This document shows, in pieces, positions 50,355-58,322 of a DNA stretch of 64,000 bases. Where the stretch lies: assembly GCA_963802795.1 (NCBI GenBank), contig CAWDJV010000006.1, positions 62,001 to 126,000 on the forward strand, in the 5' to 3' direction. A program made the translations under genes and the position numbers. The notes under the pieces were generated by a model. That model was not told the DNA's origin and did not search any database. It worked only from the letters and a program-made list of their open reading frames with translations. Source of the DNA: JAIBJN01 sp963802795. GTDB lineage: Bacteria > Actinomycetota > Thermoleophilia > Gaiellales > Gaiellaceae. How positions within the stretch are numbered: position 1 is the first letter of the stretch; every line of letters begins with the position of its first letter.

Positions 50355-51452
50355 CTAGTCGTCGAAGGCCGGCGAGACGATGACGCCGTAGCCCTGCGCC
50401 TCGAGCAGCTCCGCGGCGCGCCGGGCGGCTGCCTCGCCCGCGACGAGGACGCTCAGCGTGCCGCCTCGCTCGGGCGAGAGATGGTCGAGCTCGAAGTCCT
50501 CGATGTTGATCTGCTCCGCGCCCAGCGCCTGCGTGATGCCGGAGAGGACGCCCGGCCGATCGGGGACGTGGACGCGCACCCGCTGGATCGTGCCGGGATC
50601 CTCGTAGGCCTCGGCGAGCAGCCGCCGGCGGTTGCCGCCCGCCTCTCCGATCCACCGTGCCAGCCAGCCCGCGTCGCGTGACTCGAGCGCGCGCTCCAGC
50701 TCGTCGACCCGCCGGCGGTGCTCGGCCAGGGCGCCGCGCAGCTCGTCGGCGTTGTCGAGGAAGATGTCGATCCAGATCCGCGGGTTGGAGCCCGCCACGC
50801 GCGTCATGTCCCTGAGCGAGCCGCCCGCGGCCGACAGCGGCTCGTGGCCGTCGACCCGTACGGAGCCTGCATGGTTCAGGACGACGTTCGCGAGAGCGTG
50901 CGGGAGGTGGCTCGTCAGCGCCAGCAGGCGGTCGTGGGCCGACGGGTCGATCGCGATCGGCACGGCGCCCAGCGAGGCGACGAACCCGTGCAGGAGCCGG
51001 TAGCGCTCGGGCTCCGTCTCGGCGACCGGCGTCAGGAACCAGGTGGCGCCGTCGAAGAGCTGCTCGCTGCCGCTCGCCGGGCCGCGCGCCTCCGACCCGC
51101 AGACCGGATGGCCGCCGATGAACCGCACCCGGTCCTCGACGGCCGCGCACAACGCTGCCTTCGTGGAGCCCACGTCGGTGACTGTGGCGCCGTTCGCCGC
51201 CACCGAGAGCGTCTCCCGGATCCGCTCGCCGAGGCTGGCCACCGGCGTCGCGACGACGATCAGCTCGGCCTCCTCGACGGCCGCGACGAGGCTTCCGGCC
51301 GGCTCGTCGATCGCTCCGCGCTCCGCCGCGGCCGCGAGGAACTCGGGATCGGCGTCGTAGCCGGTCACCCGCCCGACGCCCGCGCGCTTCGCGGCCAGGC
51401 CCACCGAGGCGCCGATGAGCCCGGTGCCGACGACCGCGAGCCGCTCGAGCAT
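50355..51452 (-). CDS. tyrA: Prephenate dehydrogenase
   Basis: 365 residues from ATG at 51452. Rossmann VVGTGLIGASVGLAAKRAG, TDVGSTKAALCAAV, IGGHPVCGSEARG (HP...G), HAFLALTSHLPHA-type segment (LLALTSHLPHALANVVLNHAG); a C-terminal ACT domain (VRVHVPDRPGVLSGITQALG, INIEDFELDHLS) probably mediates feedback by tyrosine. The ribosome site GGAGGGG lies in palindromic element copy F just upstream. Confidence 0.94.
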   Translation of the reverse strand: MLERLAVVGTGLIGASVGLAAKRAGVGRVTGYDADPEFLAAAAERGAIDEPAGSLVAAVEEAELIVVATPVASLGERIRETLSVAANGATVTDVGSTKAALCAAVEDRVRFIGGHPVCGSEARGPASGSEQLFDGATWFLTPVAETEPERYRLLHGFVASLGAVPIAIDPSAHDRLLALTSHLPHALANVVLNHAGSVRVDGHEPLSAAGGSLRDMTRVAGSNPRIWIDIFLDNADELRGALAEHRRRVDELERALESRDAGWLARWIGEAGGNRRRLLAEAYEDPGTIQRVRVHVPDRPGVLSGITQALGAEQINIEDFELDHLSPERGGTLSVLVAGEAAARRAAELLEAQGYGVIVSPAFDD

Positions 51453-51453
51453 C

Positions 51454-51617
51454 AGTGCCCCTCCAGGTGATGGTCACCCGCGCCTGGGTCGCGAGCACCA
51501 AGTCGGAGGCCGCACTCGCGCGCGGCCAAGGCTAGATGCCTTGGGAAGCGGGAGGGTGGGCTCCGGCGCCGCGTGATCGCGGGCCAGGCGCAGCCGAGCA
51601 TTGCCTGGAGGGGCACT
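51454..51617. repeat. 164 bp palindromic intercistronic element, copy F
   Basis: Begins AGTGCCCCTCCAGG and ends CCTGGAGGGGCACT, perfectly inverted 14 bp ends. Inner stem CGGAG (51504-51508) with CTCCG (51561-51565) differs from copies C and D by paired changes. Tip CCAAGGC-TAGAT-GCCTTGG. Lies between the DAHP synthase gene (stop 6 bp beyond) and tyrA (start 1 bp beyond). Confidence 0.87.
51458..51464 (-). promoter_or_regulatory. tyrA ribosome binding site inside the palindromic element
   Basis: On the minus strand GGAGGGG, then CACTG (5 nt), then the tyrA ATG. The GGAGGGG is the terminal stem of element copy F, so in an mRNA that folds the element this site would be paired with CCCCTCC of the other end and hidden. 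Confidence 0.6.
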
Positions 51618-51623
51618 AAGTAC

Positions 51624-52997
51624 CTAGCTTCCGAGGACCGGCCTGCGCATGAGCTCGGCGAGCCGGAAGGCGAGGTCGAGCGACTGTCGCGCGTTCAGCC
51701 GCGGGTCGCAGAGCGTCATGTAGCGGACGTTGAGCTGCTCCTCGAGGACCTCCTCCGAGCCGCCGAGGCACTCGGTCACGTCCTCGCCGGTGAACTCGAC
51801 GTGGATGCCGCCCGGCCACACGCGCTCCTGGCGGCACGCGGCGAAGAAGCCCTCGATCTCGGCCATGATCACGTCGAAGCGGCGCGTCTTGAAGCCGGAC
51901 TCGGTGCGGAAGACGTTCGCGTGCATGGGATCCGAGGCCCAGACGACCGGATGCTCCGACTCCCGCACGGCGCGGAGGATCGGCGGCAGGAGCTCGCGGA
52001 CGTGGTCCGCGCCCATCCGCGCGATCAGCGTGAGGCGGCCCGGGACGCGGTCGGGGTTGAGCCGCTCGCAGAGCTCCAGCACCTCGTCGGCCGTGGCCGT
52101 CGGGCCGACCTTGAGGCCGAGCGGGTTCAAGACGCCGGAGAAGAACTCGACGTGCGCGCCGTCCGGCTGGCGCGTCCGCTCTCCGATCCAGAGCATGTGC
52201 GCGGAGCAGTCGTACCAGTCGCCGGTCGTCGAGTCGCGACGCGTGAGAGCCTCCTCGTAGTCGAGCACGAGGCCTTCGTGGCTCGTCCACACGTCCACCT
52301 GGTGGAGCTGGGACTCGGCGCCGAGGTCGATCCCGCACGCCGCCATGAAGCGGAGCGCGCGCTCGATCTCCGAGGCGAGCTGCTCGTAGCGGCGGCCCTC
52401 GGGCGAGGAGGCGACGAACTCCTGGTTCCACTCGTGGACGCGCATGAGGTCGGCGAAGCCGCCCTTCGTGAACGCGCGCACCAGGTTGAGCGTCGCCGTC
52501 GCGTGGTGGTAGGCCTGCACCATCCGGTCGGGATCGGGAATTCGCGCCTCCGGCGTCGCCAGGTCGTCATGGACCATGTGGCCGCGGAAGGAGGGGATCT
52601 CCGCGTCTCCGTCTCCGGCGGGTTCCGTCGGCGACGTGCGCGCCTTGGCGAGCTGGCCTGCGATCCGCCCCACCTTCACGACCGGCAGCGTGGCGCCGTA
52701 CGTGAGGACGGCCGCCATCTGGAGCATGATCTTGAGCTTCTCCCGGATGTGGACCGCGGAGAGGTCGTGGAACGACTCGGCGCAGTCGCCGGCCTGAAGG
52801 AGGAACGCCCGCCCCTCGACGACCTCGGCGAGCGCCGCGCGAAGCTGCCGCGCCTCGCCCGCGAACACGAGCGGAGGAACGCTCGCGAGGCGCGAGCGCG
52901 CGGCCTCGGCGCGCTCCTCCGCCGGCCACTCCGGCTGGTGGAGGACCGGGTACGAGCGCCACGAGGAGGGCGTCCAGACTGGCTTCGTGACCGCCAT
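51624..52997 (-). CDS. 3-deoxy-7-phosphoheptulonate synthase, class II
   Basis: 457 residues, type II (plant/mycobacterial) DAHP synthase. Metal ligands: Cys in LLQAGDCAESF, His in ASDPMHANVF, Glu in GGIHVEFTGEDVTEC, Asp in LCDPRLNARQSLDLAF. Also RMGADHVRELLPPILR and VGRIAGQLAKARTSP. First step of the shikimate pathway; sits upstream of tyrA and aroA as a likely transcription unit. Confidence 0.95.
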   Translation of the reverse strand: MAVTKPVWTPSSWRSYPVLHQPEWPAEERAEAARSRLASVPPLVFAGEARQLRAALAEVVEGRAFLLQAGDCAESFHDLSAVHIREKLKIMLQMAAVLTYGATLPVVKVGRIAGQLAKARTSPTEPAGDGDAEIPSFRGHMVHDDLATPEARIPDPDRMVQAYHHATATLNLVRAFTKGGFADLMRVHEWNQEFVASSPEGRRYEQLASEIERALRFMAACGIDLGAESQLHQVDVWTSHEGLVLDYEEALTRRDSTTGDWYDCSAHMLWIGERTRQPDGAHVEFFSGVLNPLGLKVGPTATADEVLELCERLNPDRVPGRLTLIARMGADHVRELLPPILRAVRESEHPVVWASDPMHANVFRTESGFKTRRFDVIMAEIEGFFAACRQERVWPGGIHVEFTGEDVTECLGGSEEVLEEQLNVRYMTLCDPRLNARQSLDLAFRLAELMRRPVLGS

Positions 52998-53033
52998 CGG
53001 CTTCAGTCTAGGTTAGGGATAATCCGCCGGAAC

Positions 53034-54014
53034 GTGCGCGTTCTCTCCGGAATCCAGCCGACGGGCGAGAAGCACCTCGGCAACTACGTCGGCGCCATCC
53101 GGCGCTGGGTCGAGCAGCAGCACGAGATGGACGCGTTCCATCCGCTCGTCGACCTGCACGCGATCACGGTCCCGCAGGATCCCGAAGAGCTGCGGGAGTC
53201 CACGCTCGACCTCGCCGCGCTCCTGATCGCGTGCGGCCTCGATCCCGACGTCTGCACCCTGTTCGTCCAGAGCCACGTCCCCGAGCACCCCCGGCTCGCC
53301 TGGGTGCTCGAGTGCATGACGCCGTACGGCGAGGTGCGGCGGATGCCGCAGTTCCGCGAGAAGTCGGAAGGGCAGGCGAGCTTCTCGGTCGGCGTTCTCA
53401 CGTATCCCGTGCTCCAGGCCGCGGACATCCTCCTCTACGACGCCGATCTCGTTCCCGTCGGCGAGGACCAGCGCCAGCACCTCGAGCTCGCCCGCGACGT
53501 CGCCCAGCGCTTCAACCAGCGCTTCGGCGAGACGTTCGTCGTCCCGGAGGGGACATACGGCGAGGTCGGCGCGAAGATCATGGACCTCCAGGACCCCGAG
53601 AGCCGCATGTCGACGTCGCTGTCGTCGGAGATGGGGATCGTCAAGGTGCTCGACCCGCCCGACCAGATCAGGCGGAAGCTGCGCTCGGCGGTTACCGACT
53701 CCGGCCGCGACGTCGTCCGCGCGGAGGACAAGCCGGGCGTCACGAACCTGATCGAGATCATGGCGGTCGCCACCGGCGAGAGCGCCGAGACGATCGAGGC
53801 GCGCTACGACGGAGCCGGCTACGGGAAGTTCAAGGAGGACGTCGCCGAGGCGGTCGTCGAGCTCCTCGATCCCGTTCGGCTTCGCTACGGCGAGCTGCGC
53901 GGCAACCCCGGGCGCCTGGCCGAGATCCTCGCCAAGGGCGCCGAGAAGGCGCACGCGATCGCCGCGCGGACTCTCGCCCGCGTGCACGAGCACGTCGGCT
54001 TCGTTCCCCCGTAG
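53034..54014 (+). CDS. trpS: Tryptophanyl-tRNA synthetase
   Basis: 326 residues from GTG at 53034; the frame is open upstream but homology starts at VLSGIQPTGEKHLGNYVGAI. Class I signature HLGN (HIGH variant) and ESRMSTSLSSE (KMSKS variant). LTYPVLQAADILLYDADLVPVGEDQRQHLELARDVAQRFN is typical. Divergent from the DAHP synthase gene with 36 bp between starts. Confidence 0.96.
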   Translation: MRVLSGIQPTGEKHLGNYVGAIRRWVEQQHEMDAFHPLVDLHAITVPQDPEELRESTLDLAALLIACGLDPDVCTLFVQSHVPEHPRLAWVLECMTPYGEVRRMPQFREKSEGQASFSVGVLTYPVLQAADILLYDADLVPVGEDQRQHLELARDVAQRFNQRFGETFVVPEGTYGEVGAKIMDLQDPESRMSTSLSSEMGIVKVLDPPDQIRRKLRSAVTDSGRDVVRAEDKPGVTNLIEIMAVATGESAETIEARYDGAGYGKFKEDVAEAVVELLDPVRLRYGELRGNPGRLAEILAKGAEKAHAIAARTLARVHEHVGFVPP

Positions 54015-54025
54015 AGGCCGCCGCC

Positions 54026-54642
54026 GTGTACATCGCGCCGGACAGCTCGTACTCGGCCACGTTCCCGAGCGTCCGCCGCCGCCTCGGCGCGGGCGCGATC
54101 GACTGGCTCCTCGCCTGGGTCGTGTTCCTGATCGCGTCGATCGTGGGCGGGATCTTCCAGGCGGTCGGCGTCACGAGCTGGGAGGACGGCGACCTCGGCG
54201 GGATCCCCGGCGCGGTGCTGATCGTCTTCTCGCAGCTCCTCGTCGCGGCGCCCGTGGTCGCGTACTTCGCCCATACTGGACGTGCGGATCGACGCTCGGC
54301 ATGCGCGCCCTCGACATCGAGCTCGTCCGCGAGGAGACGGGAAAGCCGCCCGGGTGGAAGCGCGCCCTCCCGCGGGCCTGCCTCGCGTTCGTGGTCTCGC
54401 TCGCCGTCTACAACGTCATGCTCGCGTGGACGGGGCGCGCGGTCGAGGAGTATTCCTCGGCCGAGCGGGCCCTCATCGCCGCCTCGGCCGTCGCGGCCGG
54501 CCTCTGCCTCGCCGCCAAGATGTGGATGGTCGTCGACGAGCGCCGCCGCTCCCTGCTCGACCGGGCGTTCGGCCTCCTCTACGTCGAGGAGCTCGTCTTC
54601 ACGCGCGCCGCCCGGTCGCCCTGGACCGAGGCGGGGCGCTAG
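54026..54642 (+). pseudogene. RDD-family membrane protein, one frameshift
   Basis: First part, from GTG 54026, gives VRRRLGAGAIDWLLAWVVFLIASIVGGIF and a second TM ending VVAYFA (RDD motif as RLGAGAIDW). The frame then shifts near 54270: YWTCGSTLGMRALDIELVREETGKPPGWKRALPRACLAF continues in another frame to 54642 with two further TM spans. A two-base excess at that point would join them. Probable transporter-like membrane protein; 3' end overlaps rluB by 44 bp. Confidence 0.75.
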
Positions 54643-55318
54643 CCCGCAGCGCGCTCACCTCCTCCGCGCTCAGCTCTCGCCACTCGCCCGGGGCGAGGCC
54701 CTCGAGGGTCAGACCCGCATAGACGCGCCGGTGGAGGTGTTCCACCGGATGGCCCACCGCCTCGCACATCCGCTTCACCTGGTGCTTGCGCCCCTCGTGG
54801 AGCGCGAGCTCGAGTCGCGACGGGCCGAGCCGGCGGACGCGCGCCGGCGCGGTGCGCCCGTCCTCGAGCTCGACGCCGGCGGCCAGCCGTCGGAGCGCCT
54901 CGTCGTCGGGCACGCCCTCGACCTCAGCCTCGTAGACCTTCTCCACCTCGTAGCGCGGGTGCATGAGCCGGTGCGCGAGCGGGCCGTCGTTGGTGAGGAG
55001 GAGCGCGCCCGTCGTGTCCGCGTCGAGCCGGCCGACGGGCACGACGCGGTGGCGGTGGCCGACGAGCCCGACGACCGTCGGCCTTCCGTGCGGGTCGCGG
55101 GCCGTGGTCACGACACCTGCGGGCTTGTGCAGGAGGACGTAGGCGAGCGGCTCGGGCGCGAGCGGGCGGCCGTCCAGCTCCACCACGTCCCGCGCCTCGA
55201 CGAAGGTCGCCAGGCCGGCGACCTCCCCGTTGACCCGCACGCGCCCGGCGCGGATCAGCTCCTCCGCGCCGCGGCGAGACGCCACGCCGGCCCGCGCCAG
55301 GTACGCGTTGAGCCGCAT
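54599..55318 (-). CDS. rluB: 23S rRNA/large-subunit pseudouridine synthase (RluB/RsuA family)
   Basis: 239 residues. S4 domain MRLNAYLARAGVASRRGAEELIRAGRVRVNG, catalytic Asp in VPVGRLDADTTGALLLTNDG, then VEKVYEAEVEG and HEGRKHQVKRMCEAVGHPV. Usually next to scpA-scpB; here a ~3 kb plus-strand block separates them. ATG at 55318 overlaps an upstream in-frame ATG of the divergent GYD gene. Confidence 0.93.
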   Translation of the reverse strand: MRLNAYLARAGVASRRGAEELIRAGRVRVNGEVAGLATFVEARDVVELDGRPLAPEPLAYVLLHKPAGVVTTARDPHGRPTVVGLVGHRHRVVPVGRLDADTTGALLLTNDGPLAHRLMHPRYEVEKVYEAEVEGVPDDEALRRLAAGVELEDGRTAPARVRRLGPSRLELALHEGRKHQVKRMCEAVGHPVEHLHRRVYAGLTLEGLAPGEWRELSAEEVSALRASAPPRSRATGRRA

Positions 55319-55337
55319 GGCTGGTCATTATTCAGGC

Positions 55338-55628
55338 GTGCCCATCTACATCACGCTGATGAAGTTCACCTCCCAGGGCATGAGCGGCATCCCCGCCTGG
55401 CGCGACCGCGTGGAGGAGGCGGAGCGGGCCATCGAGGCGCGCGGCGGCAAGTTCGTCGACGCCTACGTCACCCTCGGCCGCTTCGACGTGGTCGAGATCT
55501 TCGAGGCACCGGACGATGAGACCGCCTACCAGATCCTCATCGAGGTCGCCAAGCACGGCCAGGTGACGACCGAGACCCTCCGCGCCTTCACCCGCGAGGA
55601 GGCGGAGCAGATCGTAAAGGGCAGCTAA
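55338..55628 (+). CDS. GYD domain-containing protein
   Basis: 96 residues from GTG at 55338 (VPIYITLMKFTSQGMSGI); an in-frame ATG at 55317 would add seven residues and share its bases with the rluB start. VEEAERAIEARGGKFVDAYVTLGRFDVVEIFEAPDDETAYQILIEVAKHG matches the GYD family, small ferredoxin-fold proteins of unknown function. Separated by 53 bp from the glycosyltransferase gene. Confidence 0.82.
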   Translation: MPIYITLMKFTSQGMSGIPAWRDRVEEAERAIEARGGKFVDAYVTLGRFDVVEIFEAPDDETAYQILIEVAKHGQVTTETLRAFTREEAEQIVKGS

Positions 55629-55681
55629 GACAGCAGGTAAATAACTCGAATGGGTCAGCTTGCCGCGCCCCCTGGCGGCCG

Positions 55682-56746
55682 ATGAAGTCAGGGATGAAGG
55701 TTGCGGCCCCTTCCAACGGCAGTCTGGGCTCCGAGCCCCCCGAGCGGGGGGTCGTCGCCCTCGTTCCGGCACACAACGAGCAGGAGCACATCGCCGCGAC
55801 GGTCGAGTCCCTGCTTCGCCAGACTCGTCCTCTCGACCGCATCGTCGTGGTCGCGGACAACTGCACCGACCGCACGGTGTCCATCGCCCGCTCCTACGAG
55901 GGCGTCGAGGTCGTCGAGACCGTCGGGAACACCGCTCGCAAGGCGGGGGCGCTCAATCAGGGCCTCCAGCACGTCGGCCGAGAGTACGGCTACCTGCTCC
56001 AGATGGATGCCGACACCGAGCTCGACGAGCGATTCGTGGAGGAGGCTGTCGGAGAGCTCGACGCCGACTCCGAGCTGGGCGGCGTGTGCTCGCGGTTCTT
56101 TGCGAAGGACACGAGCGGATTCCTGCGCCTTCTACAGGCGATGGAGTACGTGCGCTACGACTACATCCGCCACGTCCGCCAGGGCAAGGTCTCCGTGCTG
56201 TCGGGCACGGGAGTCGTCTTCCGCATGTCGGCACTGCCCGCGAACGAGCCCTGGGACGAGAAGTCCCTGGTCGAGGACTTCGCGTTGACGCTCTCGCTCA
56301 AACGCCGAGGCTGGAAGGTGAAGGCCGGCGATCGGGCAGTGGTCTACACGGACACCATGCCGACGGTCTCCGCCTTGTGGCGCCAGCGCCTGCGCTGGCT
56401 CCGCGGCACATACGAGGAGCTCCACCGCGAGGGCTGGCAGTCCTATACGCGGCGCGACATTCTCATGCAATTCCTGTCGGCGGGCGCGATTGGCCTGCGC
56501 CTGCTCTGGGTTGTGGCTCTCGGAATGACGATCGCCGTGAGCGGACACTTCACATTCGCCCCTTTATGGCTTCTGCCTACGGCCATCATCGCGGCAGAGC
56601 GAATGAAATCGGTTTGGAAACTTGGCTGGCGCGCGCGCCTGACGGCGGTGACTCTCTTCCCGGAAGAGATGTACCAAATGATGCGCGAAGCCTACGTGAC
56701 GCGGGCTGCTTACCTTGCCCTGCGGCAGAAACAATGGCAATGGTGA
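55682..56746 (+). CDS. Family 2 glycosyltransferase, processive synthase-like
   Basis: 354 residues. GT-A domain: VALVPAHNEQEHIAATVESLL, VVADNCTDRTV, QMDADTEL (DxD), GTGVVFRMSAL, EDFALTLSLKRRGW (ED) and WRQRLRWLRGTYEE (QxxRW), the set seen in chitin, hyaluronan and poly-GlcNAc synthases. One or two C-terminal TM segments (about 270-305) but no N-terminal TM pair, so shorter than PgaC/IcaA. First gene of a cassette with a sorting-signal peptide, NodB deacetylase and sortase. Base composition is less GC-rich than the flanks. Confidence 0.85.
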   Translation: MKSGMKVAAPSNGSLGSEPPERGVVALVPAHNEQEHIAATVESLLRQTRPLDRIVVVADNCTDRTVSIARSYEGVEVVETVGNTARKAGALNQGLQHVGREYGYLLQMDADTELDERFVEEAVGELDADSELGGVCSRFFAKDTSGFLRLLQAMEYVRYDYIRHVRQGKVSVLSGTGVVFRMSALPANEPWDEKSLVEDFALTLSLKRRGWKVKAGDRAVVYTDTMPTVSALWRQRLRWLRGTYEELHREGWQSYTRRDILMQFLSAGAIGLRLLWVVALGMTIAVSGHFTFAPLWLLPTAIIAAERMKSVWKLGWRARLTAVTLFPEEMYQMMREAYVTRAAYLALRQKQWQW

Positions 56747-56759
56747 GAGGAGGTTCAAC

Positions 56760-56927
56760 ATGTACGGAAACACAGCTGCCGGCGCCGCCGGCGCCGTAAC
56801 CGCCGGTTCGACTGCAGGCCTGCTGCCGAACACGGGTCTCCAGCTGATCTGGCTCGTGCTTATGGCGGTCATGTTCATCGCTGTCGGCATTTCCGCCCGA
56901 CGGCTCGTTCGCCGCAACGCCGCCTAG
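56760..56927 (+). CDS. Mini LPXTG protein (55 residues)
   Basis: ATG at 56760 preceded by a strong AGGAGG site. Residues 1-21 are Gly/Ala/Thr-rich with no charged residues; 22-26 are LPNTG; 27-46 are a hydrophobic helix; 47-52 are RRLVRR. That is a complete cell-wall sorting signal with almost no protein attached, and no separate N-terminal signal peptide. It lies 13 bp after the glycosyltransferase gene and three positions before a sortase, the probable processing enzyme. I know of no named family. Confidence 0.75.
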   Translation: MYGNTAAGAAGAVTAGSTAGLLPNTGLQLIWLVLMAVMFIAVGISARRLVRRNAA

Positions 56928-56942
56928 TTTCGTAACAGGATG

Positions 56943-56972
56943 AAGGGGGTCGCTCAGCCGCGGCGACCCCTT
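56943..56972 (+). terminator. Stem-loop between the LPNTG gene and the deacetylase gene
   Basis: AAGGGGGTCGC, a short loop, then GCGACCCCTT: a strong inverted repeat 16 bp after the LPNTG stop and 24 bp before the deacetylase start. Could be a terminator or an intercistronic stabiliser that sets different levels for the upstream and downstream genes. No U-run. Confidence 0.5.
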
Positions 56973-56995
56973 GCATCAAACCGAAAGGAACGCTC

Positions 56996-57697
56996 ATGGT
57001 TCGTCGTCTTCTTCTCACAGCGGCTGTCCTGGTCGGGGTCTCGGCGTTGGCCGGAGGAATCACGCCGGACGCCGAGGCAACTGCCCCGGCTTGCCGTGGC
57101 TATGTCGCGCTGACGTTCGACGACGGCCCATTCCCGACCACCGACCTGCTTCTCGAGCGTCTTCAAGACCTCAAAGTCCGGGCCACGTTTTTCAACCTCG
57201 GCAAGGCCGAGCTCCGATATCCCGGTGCCGTTCGCCGAGAGGCCAAGGCCGGAATGTGGTTCGGGAATCATTCCTACGACCATCCGTTCCTGACGCAGCT
57301 CGCCCCCGAGGAGCTCACGTACCAGCTGCGCGAGACGCGCCTCATCCATCGCGCGATCACGACCAGCTCACACGGCTTCTTTCGACCGCCGTACGGCGAA
57401 ACCAACGATGGAGTTCGGGCCGAGGCCGCGCGTAACGGGATGGTCGAGGCGCTCTGGACCGTGGACACGAAGGACTACGAGTCCACGGCCGATCAAATCG
57501 TCGCTCGTGCCCTGACAGTCGAGGCCGGCGGCGTCATCGTCATGCACGACGGCAAGGCGCAGACTCGCGCTGCCCTGCCGCGCATCGTCGCCGGTCTTCG
57601 CCGGCGCCACCTGTGCGCCGGGAAGCTGGCGCGCTCGTCCACCCCGCAGCAGGTGTGGCCGGGGCTGGACACGTACGTGAAGGCCGTCAGGCCGTGA
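56996..57697 (+). CDS. Secreted polysaccharide deacetylase (NodB domain)
   Basis: 233 residues. Signal peptide (MVRRLLLTAAVLVGVSALAG, cut near 28). NodB motifs: TFDDGP (Asp pair), GNHSYDHPFLT (His metal ligands), FFRPPYGETN, and GGVIVMHDGK. Removes N-acetyl groups from GlcNAc polymers (peptidoglycan or an exopolysaccharide), so it may modify the product of the upstream glycosyltransferase. Stop overlaps the sortase start (GTGA). Confidence 0.9.
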   Translation: MVRRLLLTAAVLVGVSALAGGITPDAEATAPACRGYVALTFDDGPFPTTDLLLERLQDLKVRATFFNLGKAELRYPGAVRREAKAGMWFGNHSYDHPFLTQLAPEELTYQLRETRLIHRAITTSSHGFFRPPYGETNDGVRAEAARNGMVEALWTVDTKDYESTADQIVARALTVEAGGVIVMHDGKAQTRAALPRIVAGLRRRHLCAGKLARSSTPQQVWPGLDTYVKAVRP

Positions 57698-58278
57698 AGA
57701 AGCTCGCTCTCCTGAGCTATGCGGCGCTCGGCACAGGCGCGGTCCTGCTGGCCTGGGCAGCGCTGACGGTGCTCTGGAAGGAGCCGATCACCTCGTACCA
57801 GGCACAGCGCGCGCAGGTGAAGCTGGAGCACGAGCTGGAGCGTCGCGCCACCGCCCGACCGGTCACGGCCTCCGTCGACTACGAGGCGCAGAAGGGTCAC
57901 GCCGCCGGACGCATCCGCATCCCCTCCATCGACGTGGACACCGTCTTCGTCGAGGGAACCGACGAGGCGGAGCTCGAGAAGGGGCCGGGTCACTACCCGA
58001 TGACTCATTGGCCGGGCCAGGGCAAGGTCATCGCCATCGCGGGTCATCGCACCACCTACGGAGCGTGGTTTCGGCACATAGACGAGCTCGACCGAGGCGA
58101 CCGCATCGTCCTGACGATGCCCTACGGGCGCCACGCCTTCCGCGTGACGCGCACCGAGATCGTCGACGACGCCGACTGGTCGATCCTCCGCGGTCAGGGT
58201 GAGTTCCTGGTGCTGTCGGCCTGCCATCCGCTCTACTCCGCCTCCCAGCGCTTCGTCGTCACCGCGCTGCCGGCCTGA
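57694..58278 (+). CDS. Sortase (class E/D type)
   Basis: 194 residues from GTG at 57694. N-terminal TM (about 5-25), then catalytic domain: GRIRIPSIDVDTVFVEGTD, IAGHRTTYGAWFRHIDEL (His about 116), FLVLSACHPLYSASQRFVV (Cys about 177, Arg about 185). Membrane-anchored transpeptidase for LPXTG-like signals. No other LPXTG protein is in the window except the 55-residue one in this cassette. Confidence 0.9.
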   Translation: MKKLALLSYAALGTGAVLLAWAALTVLWKEPITSYQAQRAQVKLEHELERRATARPVTASVDYEAQKGHAAGRIRIPSIDVDTVFVEGTDEAELEKGPGHYPMTHWPGQGKVIAIAGHRTTYGAWFRHIDELDRGDRIVLTMPYGRHAFRVTRTEIVDDADWSILRGQGEFLVLSACHPLYSASQRFVVTALPA

Positions 58279-58322
58279 TCACCGCCGATCGACGGGCGGG
58301 GCGATCGCCCGGCGCGCCGGCG

